From NCBI GenBank assembly GCA_947644305.1, contig CANRYS010000004.1, forward strand, positions 100,315 to 164,314: 64,000 bases of DNA, given 5' to 3'. The notes under the pieces are model-generated. The model did not search any database and was not told the origin of the DNA. It worked only from the letters and a program-made list of their open reading frames with translations. This DNA comes from an uncultured Roseburia sp. (lineage in GTDB: Bacteria; Bacillota; Clostridia; Lachnospirales; Lachnospiraceae). The position numbers were made by a program, and so were the translations under genes. Numbering within the stretch: the first letter of the stretch is position 1; each line of letters opens with the position of its first letter. Shown here in pieces: positions 26,611 to 33,943 of the stretch.

Positions 26611-27615
26611 ATGAAGTGGATTAAATTTACACTGGATACCCACACCGACGCGGTGGATATCCTAAGCTATATGTTAGATGAAATCGGCGTGGAAGGAATC
26701 GAGATCGAAGACCATCTTCCACTGAGCGAATCCGATAAAAAACAGATGTATGTGGATATCCTGCCAGACCCGGAAACCAATGACGGTTCTGCCAAGGTTC
26801 ACTTTTACATGGAGCCCCAGGACTGCAATCCAGAAAAGATTATGCTCCAGGTTCACGAAATCTTTCAGGAGATCAAAGCATATACAAATATCGGAAACGG
26901 CACGGTGAGCCTCTCGGAGACAGAGGACAAGGACTGGATCAATAACTGGAAGACCTTTTTCAAACCCTTTCGCGCCGCTGATCACGTGATCGTAAAACCT
27001 ACCTGGGAGACATGTACATTAGAGGACTACCAGCCTGACAGAGATATCGTGATCGACATCGATCCGGGGATCGCTTTCGGAACAGGAACCCATGAGACGA
27101 CAAAACTTTGTATTCAGGCACTGTCCCGGATCGGCTGTGAAGGAAAGCGCATCCTCGATGTGGGCTGTGGAAGCGGTATTCTCGCCATCTCAGCTCTGAA
27201 GCTGGGCGCCTCCTATGCTACCGCTACAGATATCGATGAGACGGCTGTAGAAGTCGCCAAAGAGAATATGCTCGTGAATCATATCTCTCCTGAATCCTAT
27301 CAGCTCTTTGCGGGAGACCTGATCGACAATGTGGCTTCTGACCACTCCTACACCTTTCATGCTCCGGCAAACACCACGCCTCTCAGTGAAAAAATCGGAA
27401 GAGGATATGATATCATCGTGGCAAATATTTTAGCCGATGTCATCATCCCCCTGTCCGGTGTTCTCCGCCCACATCTGAAAGAAGGAGGGATCTTTATCTC
27501 CTCCGGCATCATAAATACAAAGGCGGATGAAGTAGAGACGGCCCTGAAACAAAATCATTTCCAAATCCTTTCAAAAGAAACTTTAAGAGAATGGGTCTGC
27601 TTTATTGCTTCTTAA
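26611..27615 (+). CDS. prmA: ribosomal protein L11 methyltransferase
   Basis: SAM-dependent methyltransferase of 334 residues that trimethylates ribosomal protein L11. The N-terminal substrate-recognition domain (about 1-140) is followed by the Rossmann domain with PGIAFGTGTHETTKLC, motif I ILDVGCGSGILAISALKLGA and IIVANILADVI. An AAAGGGGG site lies ahead of the ATG. The gene is 20 nt after the antiporter operon, so it is probably read through from it, although the pairing has no obvious functional logic. Confidence 0.96.
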   Translation: MKWIKFTLDTHTDAVDILSYMLDEIGVEGIEIEDHLPLSESDKKQMYVDILPDPETNDGSAKVHFYMEPQDCNPEKIMLQVHEIFQEIKAYTNIGNGTVSLSETEDKDWINNWKTFFKPFRAADHVIVKPTWETCTLEDYQPDRDIVIDIDPGIAFGTGTHETTKLCIQALSRIGCEGKRILDVGCGSGILAISALKLGASYATATDIDETAVEVAKENMLVNHISPESYQLFAGDLIDNVASDHSYTFHAPANTTPLSEKIGRGYDIIVANILADVIIPLSGVLRPHLKEGGIFISSGIINTKADEVETALKQNHFQILSKETLREWVCFIAS

Positions 27616-27680
27616 TTTTTTTCTTTGTTGTATGCATCATTTTTCCCCTTTCAGTTCTCTCATATATAGAAGCTTCGATA

Positions 27681-27706
27681 AACACTGCCGCTAAAACGGC
27701 AGTGTT
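27681..27706. other. perfect hairpin downstream of prmA
   Basis: Ten-bp perfect inverted repeat (27681-27690 and 27697-27706) with a 6-nt loop, 65 nt after prmA. It lacks a T run on either side, so it is at best a weak terminator or an RNA-stability element. It directly abuts the palindromic element that follows. Confidence 0.4.
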
Positions 27707-27878
27707 GCACTAGTGTATTGGCCTGTTGATATTTGACAAAACTACGAAGAATATTTACACATCGGCAAGGCGGATGAACGAGTCGTAGCGGTGGCTACGT
27801 CGAGTGAATCCAACGCGGTCCGATGATGTAAATAGGCAAGTAGTTTTGTTAATTATGAACAGTCAATACACTACGTGC
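27707..27878. repeat. palindromic MITE-like element
   Basis: About 170 bp that folds back on itself along nearly its whole length. The ends TAGTGTATTG (27711-27720) and CAATACACTA (27864-27873) are perfect inverted repeats. Inside, ACAAAACTAC pairs with GTAGTTTTGT, ATCGG with CCGAT, and GTAGC with GCTAC around a GGTG loop. TA at both ends could be a target duplication. It codes for nothing. A TTGACA (27733-27738) with a poor -10 17 bp later could act as a promoter for the sigma gene. Confidence 0.6.
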
Positions 27879-27899
27879 AAAAACAATGGAGGACGGTTT

Positions 27900-28427
27900 A
27901 TGAAAACAAAATTACCTGAACTCGTCAGGCAGGCAAAGCAGGGAGATGCCTTTGCTTTTGCCCGACTCTATGAAGAAATCTATAAAGATTTGTACCGCTT
28001 TGCCTACTGTACCGTAAAAAATACCCATACTGCAGAAGATGTGGTCAGCGATTCGGTGCTCAATGCCTATGAAAACATACATAAGCTACGAAAAAATGAA
28101 TCCTTCCGCAACTGGATGTTTCAGATCGTGGCAAATGAATGTAAAAGGCAGTTTCGGCTCCAGTCAAAGACAGTCCCTTATGAGACAGGTGTAGTACAGG
28201 ATTCCCCACAGCCGGCTTCCGATCCTACAGACCGTCTGGCGATCCGGCAGGCATTTGACCTGCTGAACGAACAAGAGCGTCTAATTGTAGGATTAAGCCT
28301 TTATGGCGGTTACAGCGGTAAAGAGATCTCCCACTTTCTCCACAAAAAAGAAAGTACGGTCCGTTCCATAAAGAGCCGTGCGCTGAACAAAATGAAACAT
28401 ATACTGGAGGTGTCAAATGATGATTGA
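27900..28427 (+). CDS. ECF-type RNA polymerase sigma factor
   Basis: Sigma-70 family regulator of 175 residues. Region 2 (about 10-80) contains FARLYEEIYKDLYRFAYCTVKNTHTAEDVVSDSV, and region 4 (about 110-165) has LNEQERLIVGLSLYGGYSGKEI with a final helix ending in KSRALNKMK. The frame opens upstream inside the palindromic element, but the TGGAGG site fixes the ATG at 27900. It overlaps the downstream beta-propeller gene by 11 nt, the usual coupling of an ECF sigma factor with its anti-sigma. Confidence 0.9.
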   Translation: MKTKLPELVRQAKQGDAFAFARLYEEIYKDLYRFAYCTVKNTHTAEDVVSDSVLNAYENIHKLRKNESFRNWMFQIVANECKRQFRLQSKTVPYETGVVQDSPQPASDPTDRLAIRQAFDLLNEQERLIVGLSLYGGYSGKEISHFLHKKESTVRSIKSRALNKMKHILEVSNDD

Positions 28428-30405
28428 GAAAAAATTAAAGCAACTAAGTGAAGATATTGTGATACCGGACCCCCTGAAACCAGATCAAATCGAGCAAAGG
28501 CTTCAGCACGCTAAGGCGGGACGTCAGAGCCGGTACGCCAGACGTTTCACGACCAGGCTTGCACTGGGGGCTGCCTGCCTTCTGCTTGTAGCTGCTGTAG
28601 GAAATTATCTGCTGGCTTCTGGCATCCTAAATATTAACCCGGACTCAGACCCACAGCATAATTCTGCCCCCCAGGCAGGTTCCGCCACTCCGGCTGTCAG
28701 CCCCACACAGCTGCCAGAAGAATCAGCCGCACCAGAGGGAGAAATATACGAAACACTGAGACAGAAAATAGCCCTGAGTATGGAGAGCAGCGGTCTCGCC
28801 CAAAATGAGAATACAACCGAAGCCGCTTCTGAGGACTCAAAAGAAGTCGCTGATGCCTCAGGGAGTTCAGGCTCTACTCAAAAAGAGGCAAACAATGAAT
28901 ACTCCGGTACCAATCTCCAGGTGCAGAACGTAGATGAGGGCGACGTGGTAAAAACCGACGGAACTTATATCTATACTTCTGCTGGCGATACTTTTGGAAG
29001 CACCGTCTGCATCTATAAAGCGGGGGGGAAAGACACAAAAAAACTGACAGAACTCACCGTGGATTCCATGAATATTTCAGAGATGTATATCAAAGACCAT
29101 TTTCTCGTATTAGTCGGCAATGACTGGGAAAAGCAGTCAGAGAAGGAAAAGTTATCTGGAGCATATACGGGACATGACATCCAGCAGGAAAATACAATAG
29201 TTCTAGTTTATGACATAGCAGATATCAAAAAACCAAAACAGACCTTCCGCAAAACCCAGTCCGGAACCTATTCCAATTCCCGAATCAACGGAAACCATCT
29301 CTACACTTTTTCCGTGATGTATGCGGTCTCTGCTGACAAAAAAGATAAAATGAAGCGCTATATCCCCTCTGTGGGTGGCAGCCTAGTTCCAGAAGACTGT
29401 CTGATCATCCCCTCCGACGTCACCTCCAGCGCCTATATGGTTTTTACTTCGCTGGACATAACGGGCGGGGACGATTTTTCCGATACTTTATCAATCCTCG
29501 GTGGAGATGGTATCTGCTACGCCAGCGAAGAGAATATATACATCGCCTCTCCGACGGCAGACTATACCAAAACTACCATCAGCCGTTTTCGCTACCAGGA
29601 TGGAAAACTCACAGAAAATGGAGAAAAGACCTTCCGCGGGAAGATCCTGAACCAGTTCTCCATGGACGAGTACGAGGGAAAGCTCCGCTTTGTCGCCACC
29701 ACAGAACACACCGGACTAATCACTGGTGACAGAAAAACCTCCAACGGCCTCTATGTTCTGGACGAGAACATGGAATTATTAGGAAAAGTAGACCGTCTCG
29801 CCAAGTCTGAACGTATCTATTCTGCCCGGTTTATGGGGAATAAAGCGTATTTTGTGACCTACCGGGAGACAGATCCGGTATTCCTCGTGGATCTTTCCGA
29901 TCCCTCCAAACCCGTAGTAAAGGATAAGCTGAAAATCCCCGGCTTCTCGGAATATCTTCAAGGCTATGGGGAAGGACTGCTCCTGGGAATCGGCAGCAAC
30001 ATCAACAAAAACTGGGATACCCAGGTAAAACTGACGATGTTTGATATTTCTTCTGGCACAAATGTCCAGGAGATACACACCAAACTTCTGGAAAAGGAAA
30101 CCTACAGTCTAGCAGGAAAAAATCATAAAGCGATCCTGGCTGACGCCGGAAAAAACCTGATCGGCTTTGCAACAGAATCCTTTGAGAAAAATGGAAAGCA
30201 AAAGATCACATATCGTCTCTATTCCTATGACGAGAAAAAAGGCTTTCAAAAACTGGCCACACTATCGCCCAAGAACATGGAGATTTCTTCGGTGCGAGGC
30301 TTGTATATCGGTGAACATCTGTATCTGGCTGACGGTGAAGGGATCGGCGGCATATATGTATACGATCTGAATACTTACAAGCAACTAGCTAAAGTCACCA
30401 AATAA
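28417..30405 (+). CDS. membrane-anchored beta-propeller protein, possible anti-sigma partner
   Basis: Protein of 662 residues. A charged cytoplasmic N-terminus (about 1-42, could bind the sigma factor) is followed by one membrane segment (about 44-68), an acidic/Ser/Thr-rich linker (about 75-165) and a large secreted domain. That domain begins at YSGTNLQVQNVDEGDVVKTDG, the hallmark of secreted C-terminal beta-propeller proteins, and continues as repeated strands to the end. GGAGG precedes the start, which lies inside the sigma gene. An anti-sigma role is inferred from the operon and topology; no zinc-binding HxxxCxxC anti-sigma motif is present. Confidence 0.75.
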   Translation: MMIEKKLKQLSEDIVIPDPLKPDQIEQRLQHAKAGRQSRYARRFTTRLALGAACLLLVAAVGNYLLASGILNINPDSDPQHNSAPQAGSATPAVSPTQLPEESAAPEGEIYETLRQKIALSMESSGLAQNENTTEAASEDSKEVADASGSSGSTQKEANNEYSGTNLQVQNVDEGDVVKTDGTYIYTSAGDTFGSTVCIYKAGGKDTKKLTELTVDSMNISEMYIKDHFLVLVGNDWEKQSEKEKLSGAYTGHDIQQENTIVLVYDIADIKKPKQTFRKTQSGTYSNSRINGNHLYTFSVMYAVSADKKDKMKRYIPSVGGSLVPEDCLIIPSDVTSSAYMVFTSLDITGGDDFSDTLSILGGDGICYASEENIYIASPTADYTKTTISRFRYQDGKLTENGEKTFRGKILNQFSMDEYEGKLRFVATTEHTGLITGDRKTSNGLYVLDENMELLGKVDRLAKSERIYSARFMGNKAYFVTYRETDPVFLVDLSDPSKPVVKDKLKIPGFSEYLQGYGEGLLLGIGSNINKNWDTQVKLTMFDISSGTNVQEIHTKLLEKETYSLAGKNHKAILADAGKNLIGFATESFEKNGKQKITYRLYSYDEKKGFQKLATLSPKNMEISSVRGLYIGEHLYLADGEGIGGIYVYDLNTYKQLAKVTK

Positions 30406-30424
30406 AAAAGTGCGGCTGAAAAGC

Positions 30425-30487
30425 ACACACCGCCAAAGAATGGAAGTAGGCATAAACCTATTCGATCCTTTGGCGGTGTTATTTTAG
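30425..30487 (+). terminator. terminator of the sigma/beta-propeller unit
   Basis: Long stem whose outer arms ACACCGCCAAAG and CTTTGGCGGTGT are perfect (outer ends about 30428 and 30479), with a mispaired inner part, followed by TATTTTAG. It lies between two convergent genes. Confidence 0.7.
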
Positions 30488-30521
30488 TCAAATGGCACCG
30501 ACATACCAGCGCTAGATGGCG

Positions 30522-31538
30522 CTAATTAAATCCATATAATTTTCTAGAAATACTGTATCCCCAGACCACCATCTTGCGGCCAGCCTTTCCTCGTATCTGC
30601 ATTGGCTTGCTGAGTACCTGCTTATTTACGAGACGAAAAGTATTTCGGCTGGAATTTTTCAGATACTTCCAGAGCTCCGTCCGCTTTTCCAGGCTCTCCT
30701 CAGAGCCCTCTTTGATCAGAAATACAGAACTGACCGTCATCATCATGGCGAGGTATTTCACCATATAATCTCTAAGCTTTTTATTCTTGATCTTATTCAG
30801 ATCATGAGCGTCGATCATAAGCTTATTCACCTTGATCTGCTGATCGATACGTCCCATCATCACCTTCTCATTCACCGACTGGTCATCCCTGCCGATAAAA
30901 TAACGGTACAGATCTACATCCATATAATACATCGTCTTCACATAAGGCAATGGTGTATATACAAATATGTTATCCACATAAAAGGTGTGCTTGGGAAGTT
31001 CAAGTCCACAGTCCAGGAGCATTTGCGTGCGGTAGATCACCGAGTGCATCAGTATGTTCTGGCTGATCTTAAACTTTTTGATATCACTCCAGCCAAATAC
31101 CTTTTCCTGGGGAAACACTCCTTCATATCGAATCGCCTTATGCTTATGCACACTTGGTTTTTCATACACATAATTTGCCAAAAACATATCTACCAACTGA
31201 CCTTCTCGGATAAAGCTGCGAAGCTTCTCTAATACCTTGACCAGCGCTTCTCTGTCCATCCAGTCATCACTGTCCAGCACCTTATAATACAAACCTTTTG
31301 CATTTCTAATGCCCGCATTTACAGCCTCACCATGTCCTCCATTTTCCTGATGGATCGCCCGGATGACCCCAGGATACTCCTGTTCCAGCTCATCGGCTAT
31401 TTTTCCCGTATCGTCTACGGAACCGTCATTTATAATAAGGATCTCCACGTCTTCTCCACCCACCAGCACACTCTCCACAGCATGGCGCATGTAATCCTGA
31501 GAATTATAACATGGAATCGCTACTGTTAAAATCTTCAT
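30522..31538 (-). CDS. family 2 glycosyltransferase
   Basis: Cytoplasmic or membrane-associated transferase of 338 residues with a GT-A fold: AIPCYNSQDYMRHAVESVL, the DGSVDDT nucleotide-binding loop and the metal-binding DSDD at residues near 90 (KVLDSDDWMDREAL). The C-terminal 120 residues are helical and basic. AGGAGAG supports the ATG. It is 7 nt downstream of glf, so the pair probably acts on a galactofuranose- or galactose-containing surface polymer; the acceptor is unknown. Confidence 0.9.
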   Translation of the reverse strand: MKILTVAIPCYNSQDYMRHAVESVLVGGEDVEILIINDGSVDDTGKIADELEQEYPGVIRAIHQENGGHGEAVNAGIRNAKGLYYKVLDSDDWMDREALVKVLEKLRSFIREGQLVDMFLANYVYEKPSVHKHKAIRYEGVFPQEKVFGWSDIKKFKISQNILMHSVIYRTQMLLDCGLELPKHTFYVDNIFVYTPLPYVKTMYYMDVDLYRYFIGRDDQSVNEKVMMGRIDQQIKVNKLMIDAHDLNKIKNKKLRDYMVKYLAMMMTVSSVFLIKEGSEESLEKRTELWKYLKNSSRNTFRLVNKQVLSKPMQIRGKAGRKMVVWGYSISRKLYGFN

Positions 31539-31545
31539 TTCTCTC

Positions 31546-32691
31546 CTATACCCTCTCTGCCAAATCCAATGCCCGTTCTACGATGGCATCAATATTGTAG
31601 TATTTATATTCCGCCAGTCTTCCAAGCAGATAAAATCCAGGAATCTGTTCTACCAACGCCTTATATTTCTCAAACAAGGCATCATTCTCTGGATTATTGA
31701 TAGCATAATACGGAATTTGTCCTTCGCTTCCCGAATATGCCTTCGGATACTCCTTCACAATGGTGGTATCCTCCATATCCAACTGACCGGACAGATATTT
31801 AAATTCTGTAATTCTAGTAAATTCCTCACTCACTGTGTAATTCACCACAGCATGGCTCTGATAAAATGGTTTCTCATAATGTTCAAAGTGAAAATCCAGA
31901 GAACGATAGGGAAGCCTTCCATAACAACAGCCAAAAAACTCATCCAGTGCACCGGTAAAGATCACATTGCCTTGGAATGGATGTCCCTCAAACCACACTT
32001 TGACTTCTCCCTCCGGGTCAAGACGCAGCACGTCTGTCCCCTGGCAGTTCAGCCGGATATCGATCCCATCATGCTCCAACATTTTTTCAAAAATTTCCGT
32101 ATACCCATGTAGGGGAATACCCTGGAACCTATCCTGAAAATACCGGTTATCGCGGCTCAATAGTACAGGAACTCTTCCAGAAACTGCCGGATCGATCTCC
32201 TTGGGCGACTTGCCCCACTGCTTCATAGTATACTTAAGAAAAATGTTTTCATACACATACTGTGCAATTTCCTGAAGTTCATCGTCTGGGTGATTCATAA
32301 GTTCCAGAATCGGAACTCTCGCCCCCTCTCCAAATGAGGAAATAAGCTTTTTTTCAAGCTCTGGAGCTCGTTCACCATACACCATCTCCAGCGTATTCAA
32401 GTTAAAGGGGATCGGAAGCTCTTTTCCCCCGATCTTTCCCACCACCTCATGTTGAAATGGGTACCATTCCGTAAACCGGGATAAGTATCTATATACCCGC
32501 TCACTGTTTGTATGAAATATATGAGGTCCATATTGATGGATCAGTATTCCATATTCGTCCTTACGGTCGTAGCAGTTGCCGCCGATATGCGGTCTAGAAT
32601 CTATAATCAGAACCCGCTTTTTCTTCTCGGCCAGTTCCCTGGCCACAACGGCGCCTGCAAATCCACAACCGATCACTATACTGTCGTACAT
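31546..32691 (-). CDS. glf: UDP-galactopyranose mutase
   Basis: Flavoenzyme of 381 residues that interconverts UDP-galactopyranose and UDP-galactofuranose. The N-terminal FAD-binding motif is GCGFAGAVVARELAEKKKRV with IGGNCYD, and the family landmarks HQYGPHIFHT, KYTMKQWGKSP and the C-terminal LGRLAEYKYYNID are present. GGAGA ahead of the ATG at 32691 favours this start over an upstream ATG. It feeds the adjacent glycosyltransferase, so this strain probably makes a galactofuranose-containing glycan. Confidence 0.96.
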   Translation of the reverse strand: MYDSIVIGCGFAGAVVARELAEKKKRVLIIDSRPHIGGNCYDRKDEYGILIHQYGPHIFHTNSERVYRYLSRFTEWYPFQHEVVGKIGGKELPIPFNLNTLEMVYGERAPELEKKLISSFGEGARVPILELMNHPDDELQEIAQYVYENIFLKYTMKQWGKSPKEIDPAVSGRVPVLLSRDNRYFQDRFQGIPLHGYTEIFEKMLEHDGIDIRLNCQGTDVLRLDPEGEVKVWFEGHPFQGNVIFTGALDEFFGCCYGRLPYRSLDFHFEHYEKPFYQSHAVVNYTVSEEFTRITEFKYLSGQLDMEDTTIVKEYPKAYSGSEGQIPYYAINNPENDALFEKYKALVEQIPGFYLLGRLAEYKYYNIDAIVERALDLAERV

Positions 32692-32732
32692 ACTGTTCTC
32701 CATTCCCACTAATACAGTAAAAACCTTCTATA

Positions 32733-33140
32733 TTAGTCCAAAAAGCGCATCTTATTTTCTTTCGATCCTTTCTTGACCGGTGCTGCTGCCACTGGGCGGT
32801 TCATCCCCGCAGCATCCTTGAGACCACTGGACAGTTTACCCTTGCACTCTTTGCAAAAACGCCCTGTCTTAATCAGGGTACCACAATTTTCACATTCAAT
32901 TCCCACTGGAGAATCCTCAGAAAAACACAGTCTTTCTTCTTTCACCCAGCGCTTGATCTGGCGGATCGATACATCCATCTCTTCCGCTAGTTCATTGATT
33001 CCGATCTTTGGATGATCATATACATATTTTTTCACTTCTACGAACTTTTCATCCATTTTTTTTACACACTGCGGACAAATTCTCGATCCACTTATATAAT
33101 TGAAAATTTTGCCGCAGCTCTTACATGTGATCACTTCCAT
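32733..33140 (-). CDS. YvyF-like flagellar-region protein
   Basis: Protein of 135 residues with an N-terminal zinc ribbon (CKSCGKIF and CPQC), a helix-turn-helix-like middle (KIGINELAEEMDVSIRQIKRWVKEERL) and a second CxxC pair (CENCGTL and CKEC). It resembles the YvyF/TIGR03826 family encoded next to comF and flagellar genes in Bacillus and Clostridia. Here too it sits beside comF and upstream of flagellar rod genes. Its molecular role is not established; by sequence it could bind DNA or assist motility gene control. Confidence 0.8.
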   Translation of the reverse strand: MEVITCKSCGKIFNYISGSRICPQCVKKMDEKFVEVKKYVYDHPKIGINELAEEMDVSIRQIKRWVKEERLCFSEDSPVGIECENCGTLIKTGRFCKECKGKLSSGLKDAAGMNRPVAAAPVKKGSKENKMRFLD

Positions 33141-33182
33141 ACCATCTACCTGCCTTCCTCCATGCCAATAAATGTCATGGTT

Positions 33183-33893
33183 TTATTCTCCCCTGCCTAT
33201 ACAGAGACAAAGAAAATATATTCTGTTAGTTCCTGCCTCTTTTAATGCTTTTCCACAGGCCTCCAATGTGGCGCCTGTCGTATAAATATCGTCCACCAGC
33301 AGCACTTTCCGATATCGTCTGCCGGTTTGAATGATACCAAAGCTCCTTTGAAGATTTTCGATGCGCGCTCTCACATCAAGTCCCTTTTGAGGTCTCGTGT
33401 TTTCCGTGCGAATCAGATAATCTCCAATCACAGGAAACCCCAGTTCCATCCCAATCTGTGCCGCCATGTACTCTGCCTGGTTAAATCCCCGGAAACGAAG
33501 CTTCCTTTTATGCACCGGTACCGGAAGGATGACTTCCGGTGAAATCTCTTTGATCCAGGCTCCATATTTTTTGACGAGTTCTCCGGCAAAATAAGCACCA
33601 CATGAAAGTTCTCCGCCATATTTAAAATTCGCAATGGCAGTCTGCATCATGCGGTCATAGGAATACAATGCCTTTCCCTTCGTCACATAAAATGTTTTCC
33701 CTTTGCAGTCCCCACACAGCTCCTCTCTGGAGACTTCCAGTGACTTAGAACAACGTTTGCAACGAGGTTCCGTCACAGAATGAAGCTGCCTTCGGCAAGC
33801 GCTGCATAATGCCCCTGTCATCCTCTTATTCAGAATATTATGACATATGACACATTTTTTCGGAAATACTACATCTAGCAATAAATTCCACAA
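33183..33893 (-). CDS. comF: ComF family phosphoribosyltransferase-like protein
   Basis: Protein of 236 residues with an N-terminal zinc-binding part (CVICHNIL, CSACRR, CKRC, CGDC) and a C-terminal PRTase fold containing VLLVDDIYTTGATL. ComF/GntX proteins are needed for DNA uptake in competent bacteria. Translation starts at TTG (33891-33893) with AAAGGGG upstream. It lies 50 nt from the recD2 stop on the same strand, and precedes the YvyF-like gene, in the order recD2-comF-yvyF. Confidence 0.93.
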   Translation of the reverse strand: MWNLLLDVVFPKKCVICHNILNKRMTGALCSACRRQLHSVTEPRCKRCSKSLEVSREELCGDCKGKTFYVTKGKALYSYDRMMQTAIANFKYGGELSCGAYFAGELVKKYGAWIKEISPEVILPVPVHKRKLRFRGFNQAEYMAAQIGMELGFPVIGDYLIRTENTRPQKGLDVRARIENLQRSFGIIQTGRRYRKVLLVDDIYTTGATLEACGKALKEAGTNRIYFLCLCIGRGE

Positions 33894-33943
33894 AATTACC
33901 CCTTTCCACAGGGCAAACCGCTCACTATTATTTTACCAAAGAT

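Noticed and set aside
27681..27706. Hairpin after prmA considered as a riboswitch or strong terminator
   Set aside because: A simple 10-bp stem without T run, expression platform or conserved aptamer-like sequence.
27804..27899. Upstream in-frame extension of the ECF sigma gene
   Set aside because: It lies in the palindromic element; the TGGAGG site and region 2 similarity place the start at 27900.
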